64,000 bases of DNA from Cutaneotrichosporon cavernicola (lineage: Eukaryota > Basidiomycota > Tremellomycetes > Trichosporonales > Trichosporonaceae), in the NCBI RefSeq assembly GCF_030864355.1, contig NC_083394.1, positions 372,001-436,000 on the forward strand, given 5' to 3'. A model generated the notes under the pieces. It was not told where the DNA came from and did not search any database. It was given only the letters and a program-made list of their open reading frames with translations. Each line of letters starts with the position of its first letter. Within the stretch, counting starts at the first letter, position 1. A program made the position numbers and the translations under genes. Of this stretch, positions 1 to 12,157 are shown piece after piece.

Positions 1-2959
1 TACAACATGTCAGTTGAATCGGCAGAATTCTCTGATTCTGATAGTCATTAAGCAGTGCCCCTCATTATCTCTACTTGCTACTGACCCTCTTCGTAGATGA
101 GCCGAGGACTGACATCGAGGCCAAGTTGGGCGGCGAGCAGCGCCCTTCATGTGCCGGTGGAATGCTCGGGCGAGCTTCGCGGCTGGCGTGCCTCGAATGG
201 AGGCTGTGTCATGAAACAAATTCATGCTTGCGGGCGATCAAGTTTGTCTCTGTTTCCACGTACCTTGGTCCCGCGACTAGCCCGAAAAGCAATCACTGTC
301 CGCGTGAGTCACCTGGCACAATCGCCCCCCTTGTTCGTCAACCCGGCAGATATCACGCGTCCGACTGCCAGTGGACGGTTCCCTCCATCAGCCATGGGGA
401 TAGGAGGTTGCCCCGAGGACTGGCCCGGATCCGCTTCAACATCGCGAAGCCTGGGACCGTCCACTGCCTCGGTTGCACCGTGCTACTGATGATCATGTCG
501 AGCCGATCGAGCTATGGGTGCTACGCACGTCGTCCAGTTCGGTACATCCAAGCTCCTGCTTTGTGGGGTTGTATTGGCGCACCGTCTAGAGAGATCACCA
601 TTGCCCACAAGAAACGGTCGCGGGACCTACGGAGAGTTTATGACGCTCGATCATGGAAGCTCGAGACAGTTCAACCGGTCAAGCCACACGTTATTGTGAC
701 TAGGACCACCTCATCTCGGGCCCAAAGTTTTTCTCGGGTCAATTCATCGCTAAATTCGAGGGCCTCGGGGGTGCAACACAGAGCCAGTTCTAAGTGTCCC
801 GGGTCAGGAATAGATAGGCCTGGGAGCTCATCACACTGGCGGCAACTCCAGATCTCACCCACCCCGATCAGCCGAACTGTCCTCCCTTCCCAACAAATGT
901 TCCATTGCTCCACGTGAGGGAATGCGAGGCTCGTGAGGCTTGGTCGCATTCCCAAAGCTGAATTGTGCTGACCTCATCAAGTCCCCGGAGGCCGGAGCAG
1001 TCTAGTCCGTTAGGCTCCGGGAACGCCGCGGCCCTCAGCCACAGGGCATTCTGAGTTCACACATTATATGGGGAGTAATAAATATCCAGGTATCCGGAAG
1101 CCTGGTTTGAATTAACTTTCTAGAGCTGAGGCTAGAGGGCCAGAGCTTCTTTCCCTCGCATTCCTACGCTCCTGGTGCAGCCTCCCGAGGGTGTAAACAA
1201 CGTCAACACCATGAATCGCACCCCTGCCCCTCTCATGTCTTCTTCCTGTCCCCTTAGTCTTCCCGAAGGGCTATCTGAGTGTGCGCACATTGCCCGCATA
1301 AGCATGATCGTGCTAATCTGCTGTGGGGTCAAGGAGGCGCATTTAAGTGAACCTTATCTTCCCGAACCGTACACGGATTGGAGCTGGCTGGGCGTCACAG
1401 GTCCGCGGGAGTGTCCGCTGGAATCGGCATCACTGTTTGGGGAGGGAAGAGCAAAATGGGCACGATCAAGGTTTGATACCAGTCATGGAAGTCACTCGCG
1501 CGCACGCCCTTGAGCATCCCGAGGAGATGGAGGGTGCCGCCGGCAGTCCATGCCTTGCTGCAAAGGGACGTTCCTTCTTCTGGGCACGCGACTGCTCTGG
1601 AAGTTTCGCGGCACATGCTTGTGGTTGCTTCGCGGAGCGGGAGCTTGGAATTTACGTATATGCTGCAGCAGGCCGCGATGCCAGCTGGTCGGTGGGTGCA
1701 CTGGCCGGCTAGGTGGCGCACCACATCGACACCGTCGACCTCAGCAGCGGACACACGGCTGACAATTTCCTCGCCCGCAACCCACAAACCTGACATTCAG
1801 CCACCATCCCATCAAGCCTCAACTAAAAAGACACGCAAGTGCATCATCGCATACATGGTAGAGTGTCACTGGACTTCAAAACGCGCAGCCCACCAAGGGG
1901 AGAGCAGAGCGATCTGCAGTCCAGTGGCTGACAAGCAGCTTGCTGTTGCCACCTAGTTTATCTCTCTGACTGTGGGGTTCAGCCAACGAGATGATAAAGT
2001 GGCGAGTTACGTGACACAACGGCACGCTTTGCGATTTGGTCGTCGACGACGACCCGGCGCCAACTCTACAACGCTGTCCAAGACCAAGGGAAAGAGAGCA
2101 GCTGGAGTTAGTGGCGGGGTTAGCAACTGAGCTGGGCCGAACGCGGGAGGGTGCAAATCCGACCTTGATTTGGTTTTAGGGGAGTCGTCGGCCTGCTGCG
2201 GAATGGGCCCTTTCGAGGAGCCGTTGGGCTATAAGCGACGGACAGCTGCCCAGATGGAAGGGTACACGATGCATGCCTCTGTACAGGGCTCTGGGTTAAT
2301 AGCATTGGAAGATCGCGGAACGTGACCACAGGTGGTGCAGCCGAACGCCCAGCGGCTCGCGAGCAGGGAACCTCCGAAGACGGACAAGACGGCAGTCTGA
2401 ATGTCAGCCTCCCCATACAACGGGCCGCCCTCGGTAGGACACGCGACCCGTCCTGCGGGGCGCTGCGCTTGCGCATGGCTCTAGCCACACGCTTCAACGA
2501 GGTCGCCACGAGAAGACGACGCCGTAAAAAAGAGAGAGGCAAAGGAATGAAGAAATCACAAATGTCGAGCTGGCAAAGAAAAGGTAACGCCAAACGCGAG
2601 CAGGGTCCCTCATTCTGGGATTAATGTTTAGTAAAAAATAATATGATATTCCACGTTTTGATCACGTGATGTGACGCGTTGTAGCGCGACGCGCTTTGGC
2701 CGTATATGGGTTGTATGAGCTTGTATGAGCTGTTATTAGGAAAGGTCCCGACGTGGCTTGAAGGGCCACCGCGGGTGGGAGGCCAAGGTGTGCCAAGGAA
2801 GGTTGGGTGGGATGACCACTACTCTGAACTCTGAACCAACTAACCCTATAGCCCTACCACTCGCCGCCATCGACATCAACCAACACAGGCAATCTACTCA
2901 AACTTCTCAATCCACATCCACCTCACTCTTACCCCACTACCCTCTTACATACACTAATC
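1..2959. other. Long stretch with no supported gene; tropomyosin promoter at its right end
   Basis: Several open frames occur, the longest about 280 codons, but none shows a recognisable domain or the exon-intron pattern seen in all flanking genes. The last 90 bases are rich in C and T, as is typical of fungal core promoters. A CACGTG E-box lies at 2663-2668 in an AT-rich patch about 300 bases before the tropomyosin start. I see no terminal repeats or transposase-like sequence. Confidence 0.5.
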
Positions 2960-3965
2960 ATGGTGAGCGTCCTTCCCATCCTCTCTCCAATTCTGGGTGG
3001 CGCGCCGCGCGGCGTGGAACGCGTCATTCCAGACAGTGCCCTCCACGTCGCACCTGCCAGTGCCCACAATCTCATCGCCACCTCTCGCGACAGATACTGA
3101 CACCTACAGGACAAGATCAAGGAGGTACGTTTGCACGCCGGTGCCTAGCCTCGTGACGCGATGCCTCAAGTTTATGCTTGGGCCCGAGATGCCTTTCGTT
3201 GCGAGCTTGACACTGCATCGCAGCACGTACGTGCGTTAACCTCAGCGTTTTGCCCTTCTCGGCCAGAAGATCGAGGCTGCCGAGGGCCGCGCCGAGACCG
3301 CAGAGGCCGAGAACAAGAAGGTGCGTGTCCGCCCTGGAAAGCACACTGATGGCAGCTCGACCAGACAGTGCTTGAGCGCGACCAGGAGATTGCGTCGCTC
3401 CAGCACAAGCTGCAGCTTGCCGAGGCCGACCTCGAGAAGGCCGAGGACAAGGTCAAGGAGCTCAAGGGCCAGGCTGAGGAGGGTGACGCACACAAGGCGA
3501 CCGGCGAGAACCTCACGCGCAAGGTGCAGCTGCTTGAGGAGGAGCTCGACAAGGCCGAGAAGGACCTCAAGGACGCGACTGAGAAGCTCCGCCAGGTCGA
3601 CGTCAAGGCCGAGCACTTTGAGCGCCAGCTCCAGCGTGCCGAGCAGGAGCGGGACGAGTGGGAGAAGAAGGCTGCGGTGAGTTGCGGGACGAGTGGCTGT
3701 GTGGCTTGGCGCCCGCAGGCCTACGCAAGCTGGCGGTGCGCCTGCCGTGGCACGGAGTCCACAAGACGCGACGAAGCGGTGTACTCCCGCGCACAGTAAC
3801 GCGCGTGAAGTGCAACGTCATTGCGGCTATGGTAGTAGAGCTATGCTGACAATCCCAGGACGCCGACGAGCAGTACAAGCAGTCGAAGCGCGAGCTCGAC
3901 GAGGTCGTCTCCCAGATGGAGAGCTTGGTGAGTTGACTCGATGTACGGAACTGACAGTGCAGTAA
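2960..3965 (+). CDS. TPM1: Tropomyosin
   Basis: Actin-filament coiled-coil protein that stabilises actin cables (family knowledge). Exons read as 2960-2962 (the ATG alone), 3110-3124, 3267-3320, 3365-3676 and 3859-3927. A last short intron (3928-3962) would place TAA at 3963-3965; without it translation stops two codons later at TGA 3934-3936. The product is about 151 residues, close to the roughly 161 of fungal tropomyosins. It starts MDKIKEK and is an uninterrupted Glu/Lys-rich heptad coiled coil to the end, with no proline. The start codon standing alone before an intron and a 15-base second exon are notable. Identity is confident; the last intron is less so. Confidence 0.9.
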
Positions 3966-4213
3966 TTGCTCACTGGTTGCATGCGCACTGGTTGCAGTGC
4001 CCACGAGATAGGCCGCGCCGCGGGATCTGGCTGGCGGCGGCGTGTGCTAGACAGCATGAATCGTATGATGATCACTTGCACCGCGGCGAGAGCGTGTATG
4101 CCCGAGGTGCGCGCACACAGGACCACCGAGCGTACGCGAATAACACCTACGAACCAAACAGTCTACACCGGTCCGCATGATTAACGGTCGCATACTAAGG
4201 CTACATCGTGAGA

Positions 4214-5438
4214 TCAGAACGCCTGACCCATCAACTCCCTGCTGCGCCAGGAGATCTGGTCCAACAGCTTGGGGAGGAAGTTGGCCTCCTCTGCGCGTCA
4301 GCGAGCGCAGGCATCCGACACATCAAACACTCACCTCCGTTCATGAACACGTAAGCGTGGTACAGGAGCGCGATGAAGAGCGCGATCAGCGGCCACTTGA
4401 GCCGGTCCACGATGTCCTTGAACCCGACACCCAGGGCATCGCCTTTCCTCCACGCGCTGAGGTGCTGGCCGATTTTATCGGCCTGGAAGTACATGGGCCG
4501 CACATTGCGTGCGACAAACTCGTGTGTCTTGAGGTTGCTGTCGTCAGCTTGATGCTGTTGGATGCAGAAGATGACGCACTATACGGCGATGCTTGGGGTA
4601 GAGTACGCCTGCATCGTGATGGACACGCCAGCGCGGGACAAGGGGCGGACGTAGTCCTGGGGGTCCTCCTCTTCACCGTACGTCACGACCTCTGCACCAG
4701 TCTCGATTTCCTGCTGTCAGTGGCAGTCTGATAGATAGCCGTTCTTCAGCTAGAGACGGAGGAGAGATCAACCAATGTCGTTGCCAGAGAGGCGAGAGTG
4801 TGAAGATGAATGGAAGCAGGGAAGGCAGGACAGCAGAACCCACCATTGCCGGCACAAAGTCCTCCCCGCGGGCAATCTCGATGACCTCAGGCTCGCCCTT
4901 GGCGAGGGGCGCAAAGTCGCTGTCATCCTCAAAAATCATGCGGTACCAAGGCTGCTGCGCTGAAACAGCGAGCGCGATCTTGGCGTCCACATCGGTGGAC
5001 ACGTAGATGACGACTGCGGCCTGGGGATCAGCTATCATTCACTTTGGGCTGAACCAGGTAGCTAGCGACCGACCTTGTCTTTGATCATGAGGCCAGTGAG
5101 GTTCCGGTGCAGGTCAGTGAGGTTGTCTGCCGTCAGCTGGGTGCTCCACTACTAGCTGCCACAGTCTCCAACTCTGGCCATCTCGATGTTCATGGTGGAG
5201 GAAGGTGAGTCAACTTACTGGATCCTTGCGCACTTCCAGCATACAACACGATCAGGTCCGTTTCACCAAACGCACGCTGGAGATTGGTCACTGGTGCGCT
5301 GGCGTGGTCCACGAGACGGAGTCTGCGATCAGCTGGACTAGTTCATACCATCTCAACCTACCGTCGTAGCAGAGGATCGGGTGAGTTGTACAGCCCCGAA
5401 CAGCCGATAAGGTCTTGTGGAAGGTCGGCGACGGGCAT
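4214..5438 (-). CDS. Thioredoxin-fold (nucleoredoxin-like) protein with C-terminal membrane segment, no CxxC
   Basis: Seven exons (5362-5438, 5219-5322, 5074-5126, 4844-5020, 4607-4710, 4335-4537, 4214-4290) join in frame to 264 residues, with good donors and CTGAC branch sites. Residues about 50-110 follow the nucleoredoxin/tryparedoxin pattern: LIVLYAGS where the active-site strand should be, then a helix, VVIYVSTD, then PWYRMIFEDDSDF. The position that normally carries WCPPC reads GSAQGSNN, so the redox cysteines are absent. A hydrophobic stretch WPLIALFIALLYHAYVF near residues 220-237 suggests a membrane anchor with a short tail. It may be a scaffold or chaperone-like protein; that is inference. 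It is convergent with tropomyosin and divergent from the LCB3-like gene. Confidence 0.65.
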
Positions 5439-5860
5439 GGCGATGAAGGACGGAAGGAGGAGGATTGACCAACGTTGAGAAACCCAAGGACTGGTGATGA
5501 CAGAAGCGTCGAAATCTGTGACCTCCACCATGATTCAGGCGCACCAGTTGCTTTTGATCAGATGCCGGTGCCGCGAAGATTACGCGCTCCCATCATGCAA
5601 ACTAATGCTCATAATGCATGCGCTCATATGACGCACAGCTTCCGGAAGGTCCGGTACGTGGTTGCAGTGCAGGCAGTATTGAGTTACAGTGCAGAGGGGC
5701 TGAGACGTACGGCGTCTGCTGTCGCCTCAGGCCGAACGTGCGCATTGACCGCCAGATGCAGTAATGTCACCCTGCAGCCCGTGCTTGGCGCTAATCCACC
5801 TTCCCTCCATCTTCCCTTCTGTCAATCTTCCATCTACCCATTCCACTTTGATCATCCACC
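5439..5860. promoter_or_regulatory. Divergent intergenic region between the thioredoxin-like gene and LCB3-like gene
   Basis: This 422-base gap lies between two start codons facing away from each other, so it should hold both promoters. The right 60 bases are C/T-rich up to the ATG at 5861. No clear TATA box or binding site was seen. Confidence 0.5.
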
Positions 5861-7703
5861 ATGGTGGCAACAGAAGACGTCCCGTACAGGAAGGTTCACA
5901 TTGAGGCGGGCCTCCAGCCGGACACCGTATATGCGGCTTCCCTCGCGCCGTGGCGAGATGGGCTGCGCCGCTTGATCGTCGAGTCCCTCCGCGCCGAGAG
6001 CGAGTGGATCGCGTCTGTGCAGCGAGAGTACCGCACCAAGGGGCGGGACAAGTTCTTCTTCTGGTCTGCTGTGTTTGGCAGTGAGTCGAGTCGGATCTCT
6101 CTTATCTCTCTTTCATCCCCATCCACAGCACGCTATCCCCTCGTCCGCGACCACCACCTCCTCCATCGCAGCCACCACCATGCACGGCGCTGACGGCAGC
6201 ACACACGTTCTTTACGGCCTTCCTCCCGCTGCTCTTCTTCCTTGGGTATGCCGACAAGGCTCGCGGGTGAGTTGGCCGTTGGCGCGAGGTCTTCGGCGCC
6301 TTCCGGTGGGGAATGCGAGACGCGTCTCAAGACGCGCCTCTGCACGGGCCCCTCATGTCGTCCCATGACTGACTCCAGGTTGGTCTTTGTTGTCGGCCTC
6401 GGAATCTACCTCTCGTGCGTTGTGAAAGATATCACATGCACACCCCGGCCGTTTGCGCCGCCTGTCACACGCCTGTGTGAGTTCCTCGTCACTTCAGTCA
6501 ACTCCACTGACCAAAGCGGTGTCGACACACCACCGCGAGTATGGCTTCCCGTCGTCGCATTCGACGAACTCAATCTCCATTGCCCTCTTCCTTGGTCAGT
6601 GGCTGTGGGAGCAGCGTGAACATGTAGGTTCATCGGCCGTCGTGTTGGGCTGGATCGGTGAGTTCTTACGTTGTGTGACCTGACCCCTGTCCTCGGCTTC
6701 TACTTTGTGAGCGTTGCCGGCGGCCGCATCTACACAGGCATGCACTCGATCCCCGACATTATTGGCGGCACGCTTCTCGGCACGCTCTGCTGGGTGATCT
6801 GGGTGATCTTTGGCACCGCAATCCGCGCATGGATCGAGAGCGGCAGCCTCTCCGTCCCCATCGTCATGGTCCCACTCACGTTGGGTCTAGTGCACTACCA
6901 CCCGGAGACGCCCGACGACTGCCCGTGTTTCGAGGATGCGATCGCCATCCTCGCGGTCATCCTCGGCGTCTCCATGGGCTGGCTGCTCAACGTCCGCGAG
7001 CCGCAGTTCAGCGTCTCCATCAACGTGTGGCGCTACGGCATCTTGTGGGCTATTCCGGCGATCGTTCTGCGCGTGGTGCTTGGCATCGGCACCATCTTCC
7101 TCTGGCGCCTTGTCATGAAGAGGACGCTCCTCACTTTGCTTCCGCCCGCGTTCCGGCTCTTCTCGAAGGTACTGGATGTGCCACTCCCCACGCGCCGGTT
7201 CTACCTTCCCGCAACGTGAGTGCTAGCACAAAAGTAACCCAGATTGCTGACCGCAGTAACTACAACGAGGCAGAGACACCTATTCGACCCATTCCCTCGT
7301 TCGCCGAGTTGGGCAACCTCCGGGAGTCCAATCCCGACTCACCTTCCCCTGCGCTCGCTCCGGTCCATCCCGTCCGTTCCCCCTCCCCTTTCAAGCTTGA
7401 GAAGGAGGCACTGCATATGCGCCTGAGACATGCCGCCAATGGCAATGGCAGCACGTCCGGATCCGGGAACGGGAACGGCTCCTCCCCTGAGAAGGAGAAG
7501 GCCGTGGCCACGGAGCCCAGGCGTTCGCGCGGCCGCAAGCGGCCCACAACACACTACGATGCCGAGGGTGGGCTATAAGCTGCTTAACAAGCTGACATCC
7601 AGTCCTCACCAAAGTGGTTGTATACACCGGCATCGGGCTCCTCGCATCTGCCCTCATCCCATCCTGCTTTCCGGCCATCGAGGCACGCTTGGGATTGCCT
7701 TGA
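5861..7703 (+). CDS. LCB3: Sphingoid long-chain-base phosphate phosphatase (PAP2 family)
   Basis: Dephosphorylates dihydrosphingosine or phytosphingosine 1-phosphate in the ER membrane (LCB3/YSR3 family). Exons 5861-6080, 6200-6266, 6379-6476, 6517-6657, 6696-7215, 7257-7567 and 7603-7703 give 485 residues. All three phosphatase motifs are visible: KDITCTPRP (KX6RP), PSSHSTN (PSGH-like) and GRIYTGMHSIPD (RX5HX3D). Several hydrophobic segments follow, then a Ser/Pro/Gly-rich hydrophilic loop of about 100 residues and a final hydrophobic segment. The junction 6657/6696 restores the frame and family sequence exactly, but its acceptor ends in CG, not AG. The other junctions are canonical. Confidence 0.88.
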
Positions 7704-8260
7704 TCTTTGCCAAGGCCTGCGCCACATCAACGGATCCATCACATCACACCTGCATTCTCTACACATCCCTGCACATATCCCCTACACGTACTCTAATCTT
7801 CCGGTTTGTCTTTGCCTTCTTATGCAGAGACGCGCTCCCGCTTCCACTCTCACACCTTGAGAAGGCCGCCCAACGTCGTAGCCTAACGTCGTAGCCTGCG
7901 CCCTCCGACACTGCGACGCCGTTGTGCCGGGCGGCTTAGCCGTCACGGCTCTCGTGCTGCATTCCTACCTCCGCTGACATCTCATGCCGCAACTCGCCCA
8001 CTACGGCGCCCGTCCCCACTACCTCCATCATGTGCCCTCTCCTACCAGACGACGCGCCCAACTCACTTGTGCCCTTCTGCATCACTCACGCCTGAAACAT
8101 TCACTCTAAGTCTCATCTGTGCTCGTTCTTGATCCTGGCTTGTGCTCCCTCTGTGTGTCCACCTCACCGGCGCTTCTACTTCTCCAGAAATCTGTCCAAC
8201 CTTTCGACTACTTCACACACTTGCCGCGTAGTCAAACAAACCCTCCCCACTTCCCGTGCA
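7704..8260. other. Intergenic region, 3' end of LCB3-like gene and promoter of DUF6534-like gene A
   Basis: No supported gene. The sequence is C/T-rich throughout, and most strongly in the last 150 bases before the next start. An in-frame ATG at 8129 could extend gene A by 44 residues, but the start at 8261 is closer to where homology begins. Confidence 0.4.
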
Positions 8261-9764
8261 ATGGTATCGCTACCATCTATCCAAGTCCACCCTCGACTAC
8301 ACAATATCAACCGCGACATGACTGAGGAGCAGGCCGCGAACGCGCTCAAGCCGTACATGGTAACTCCCCGGCTCTATGAGCGCTCACAGGAGGAAACGAC
8401 GCTGCGTGCGATGTACGTCCAAGTAGTCATCGACACCTTCTTGTGGTGCGTCAGAGCTGTGTCAACCAGATCTATGTACTAATGCAAGCGCCGTCATCAC
8501 AGTCATGGTATACACGTACTGGCGCTTCCAGGCGCAGGACCGGTTGTGGACGCGCGCTCTCGTGGTCGCAGCGACCGTAATGCTGTACGCCGTGACCAGT
8601 GAGGTCATCCCGAGCAAGCTGACACAGTCTACCTCCTCTGGTTTCTGCAATACTTTGTGAGTCCCATTATCCTCTTCCGCGCTTGCCCGTATTCTGGGCT
8701 ATTTGTCCTTCCCGCTGTCCCTCTCAGTAAGTACAGACAGGCGCTGACCCCAGCTCGTCGACCACTTCGGCAGGCACATCACGTTCTTCGAGACCACCCA
8801 CTTTGCGTGGTTCCCGATCCTTGACTCTATTTGTGCTACGCTGGCCCAAGGATACGTTGCACACCGCGCGTGGCGCCTAAACGGCCGCAGCTGGATTCTC
8901 CTGGTTGCCGTTCTCGTACGTGCCAAAACTATTTTAGCTAATCAGTGCTTCCTCGCCCTCAGCTTCGGCGGGGCGGTATGGACCAAGGTCCAGCTCGACA
9001 GCTACGACTCGCTGCTGGAGGCTCTCAACGCGCGCGAGCGCCAACGTCAATCTTTCCATATGTCGAGAGCTGATAGCAGCGGTCACGCTCTGGCTCGCGT
9101 CGGTAATGGGCGCGAACATACTCCTCACCGCGTCTGTGCTCCGCGGCCTCATCCGGAACTGGGACCAATGGGCGCCGCGCGAAAGTGTTAGTCCACGTTG
9201 AAAACAATCTAATGGCAGTACATTGCGCGCGGCGCACGTCTCTTCCTCGAGTCCCAGCTTCCCGCGACGGCTGTCAGTATCGCGTTCCTCGTCCAAATCC
9301 GGGTTGGGCACGGCAGCCTTGTGGGGAGCGCGTTCTACGGCATCCAGAGCAACATCTATCTCGTTGGGTTGATGTACAGTCTCAACGGGCGGGTGCGATA
9401 CGAGGCTGGCGAGGACTCGAGCATGGTACGTTCCCATCGCGCCGGCTGACAACAGGACCTCACAACTCTGCACTCTGCTGAGAACCAGCCCAGTCAGGGC
9501 TACGAAACCGCCGCGCCCTACGTGGCGCCGTACGATAGCCTTCCCACGAAGACAAGTACGAGAACCGCAGGCAATACCAAGAGTTCCGGCGACATCGAAG
9601 TTGAAGGCGCGGCGGGGCACATGCTTCCCGCGCCTGTGGTTCACGGAGGGCGTGGCAGGGGCGAAGGGGATCCCAGCCGCCCGCAGCTGCGCGACCGGCA
9701 GTGGAGCGTGGGGAGCACCTGGGTTGGAAGCGGCCGTACTGAGCCCAAGCCGCTGCGGCACTAG
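8261..9764 (+). CDS. Multi-pass membrane protein, DUF6534-type (gene A of a tandem pair)
   Basis: Eight exons (8261-8445, 8489-8598, 8628-8656, 8754-8915, 8946-9045, 9080-9186, 9219-9425, 9456-9764) give 402 residues. The protein has about seven hydrophobic segments and a hydrophilic Ser/Gly-rich tail. Features shared with the next gene and with basidiomycete DUF6534 proteins include the MYxxxVID opening helix, an AHRAWRLNGRSW loop, and the closing LESQLPAT...IYLVGLMYSLNGR. The family is widespread in basidiomycetes and its function is unknown; it looks receptor-like. The junction 8598/8628 needs an intron of only 29 bases, but it restores VTIYLLWFLQYF in frame and carries a CTGAC branch site. 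Confidence 0.75.
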
Positions 9765-10000
9765 GGTTAGAATGGACCTATGTATGGCTGCCGGTCGTGC
9801 TGCATCACACCCTCGCCGGATCAGCCGCGCGCCCTGTCGCACGCCTTCTTCTTTTCCCACCTCTGTTCTGAACCATCACTTCCCATCCTACGCGCGCCCC
9901 CGGGAGCTTCTGAACAAGCCATAGTCACTGACTGATACATGTCTCTTGACAAAACGCACTAACTCACTAACCAAACTCCCATCCTCTTCCAAACTCCAGG

Positions 10001-11482
10001 ATGCCAGACCTCTCTCCGCCCATTATGGCACTCGGCCTCTCCCTCCTAAGTGTCGCCCTAACTCCATCGCGCGACCGCCGCAGACTCCCTTCCATGCCGG
10101 AGCAAGAAGCCCGCGCCATTGTGACTGTACGTCCCCTCTACCTCGTCTGACCCCAGCATTTTTCCTTCGCGTGCATGTACGCCAAGCTAGTCATCGACAT
10201 GGCGCTCTGGTCCGTCCTCATCTCGGCTGACGCCGAGCTAATTCCAGCGGCTTATTCACGATGCAGCTGGTCGCGTACGCCAAGTTCGTGCGCCGCGAAG
10301 CGCGATGGATCCTCACCGTCGTGGTCGTGTCCAGCGCACTCACATACGCCATCTCGGGATTCATCGTCTTCTACGTACACCACCTCTTTGTGGCTGGATG
10401 GGGACAATGGAAACCATTCCTCGAGACGAATTACTATTGCATGTACCCCGCGTTCGACGGGTTGGCGAGCAGCATCGTCCAGGGATTCTTCACGTATCGT
10501 GCGTGGAGGCTACTAGGGCGGGACTGGCGCATTGTTTTCGTTCTGGTTGTGAGTTATGGCGAGATAGAGCTGACCCAGGCGTTGATCGGCGCGAGGTTGG
10601 TCTTTCTCCCGTCTCCCAAGCCCTCACCGTCCCCATCTCTCTCCCTTGGGCTCTCCCTTGCGCCCTCCCAACCAATTCCTTCCCAGCCCCTCCCAGCCAT
10701 CCCTCTACCCACCACCACTGACACTAGCCTCACCTGTGCATGTATCGTCACCGGCCTGCTGTGGCACCTCGACAGCATCCTCGACATGCCTTCCATCAAG
10801 GCCCGTGAGTCGTCCTTGAACCTAGAAAAGGCTAAGGCTAAACACAGCTGTCATCGTGTGGCTCACTTGCGTCATGCTCGCCGACATTGTCATCACCGCT
10901 GGGATCGGGTACGGCCTCGTCCGCTCGCGCACAGGATGGGCGCACACGGACAAGGTCAGTCATACCTCACCAATGCTGATAGGAGATGGTGGATCGACTC
11001 GTACGCATCAACCTCGAGTCGCAGGTTCCGGCAACGGTTATGGCCATGAGCTTTCTGATCGTGTTCAGTGGGTCTCTCTTTCCACCCTCTCCACCAGCTA
11101 ATCGATAGTCATCAAACCTCAATCCCTGCTCAATTTTGTGTGGCAGGGCATCCAGTCCAAGTTCTACCTCATCGGCTTACTCTATACCCTCAATAGCCGG
11201 GTCTCGTTCGTCCGACACGGCGTGTTCAAGCCCCGCGATGTGGGGATTACTGTCGTGGTACAGACTGAGACGTTTGCGAGTGATGGCGTACGGTCGGTTC
11301 TCGCGCCGGCTGAGAACGAGGTGATTCCGCTTGAACAGATCCAGATTAAGCCGTCCGACTGGTATGCGTCGGCTACAAGTGTTGTTCCAGTTAGGGAGGA
11401 GAAGGCGGACAAGACTGGCGAGGACGAAGACGACGGGACGCTTGTGGGAGAGTATGTGTACAAGCAGCGTGACTGGGAGTAG
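10001..11482 (+). CDS. Multi-pass membrane protein, DUF6534-type (gene B of a tandem pair)
   Basis: Eight exons (10001-10126, 10157-10209, 10248-10548, 10579-10595, 10728-10804, 10848-10954, 10986-11067, 11109-11482) give 378 residues. It aligns along its length with the preceding gene: MYAKLVIDMALC at the first helix, FTYRAWRLLGRDWR after the third or fourth, and RINLESQVPATVMAMSFLI then FYLIGLLYTLNSR at the end. The tail is acidic and hydrophilic. Same strand, same intron positions and adjacency show a tandem duplication; low identity suggests it is old. Exon 4 is only 17 bases. Function is unknown; a seven-helix sensor or receptor is the usual guess. Confidence 0.78.
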
Positions 11483-11687
11483 TGTGTTGCATGTATATAT
11501 ATAACAGCACGACTGGGAGAAGCGTCGACTTGGAGTAGCGTATTACATGCGGATAGGGAGATGGTCGCTGTCAAGGGTAGCATGAACTTGGTCATGTAGT
11601 CTCAATCAGTCCCTGCCACTTAAGCCGAATCCAGTATCGCATTATAGGCCTGTACTTTGTTCAACGTATCTGCCCTGCTACATCCTG

Positions 11688-12157
11688 TTACACCTCGCCC
11701 TGTGCCTTGGCCTTGCCGTACGCGACCTTGGCCGGGTCGTCCGTCACCTTGCCGGCGACGACGTTGCCGAAACCGCTGACCTTGTCTTTGAGTGAAGGGT
11801 GATGGGGCTCGTCAGACTTCTTGTGGTGTTCAGTGGCGTAGGCGCGTGCCATGGCCATCTCCTCGCCCGACAGCTGATTCGTGTGCGTTGATCCATCGCC
11901 TGGAGACGTGTCGGCTGGGGTGAGCGGGGTAGATGGGGAGATGTCGATCAGACGCCCGCGTGAGATACTCTGCGCCCTTCCTTCCCACCAACTTTGTTCC
12001 TTCACGGCGTCCACTATCACTCACCAGCCTGCGAGTCATCTACAATCCCTCCGCCGATGGGGTTGATATCCGGGGCGACACGGGAGCGGATGGGTGGTTC
12101 GCCTGTCGCGAGCTCGGTCGACTCGGTAGCGATTTCGTTTTTGAGGGCCGGGTCCAT
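11688..12157 (-). CDS. Small hydrophilic protein with CsbD-like C-terminus
   Basis: Two exons (12025-12157 and 11688-11980, 44-base intron) encode 141 residues starting MDPALKNEIATEST. There is no signal peptide or membrane segment. The last 35 residues, around KDKVSGFGNVVAGKVTDDP, resemble the CsbD-like stress-protein repeat (short K-G-x-V-x-G-K pattern) found in many small fungal proteins. The rest is disordered. Function is unknown; general stress tolerance is the usual assumption for CsbD-like proteins. The gene is convergent with DUF6534 gene B. Confidence 0.55.

Noticed and set aside
75..917. A 280-codon open frame with an overlapping 130-codon frame
   Set aside because: No domain, no splice pattern and irregular composition; GC-rich DNA gives long chance frames. 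Several frames overlap here without one standing out.
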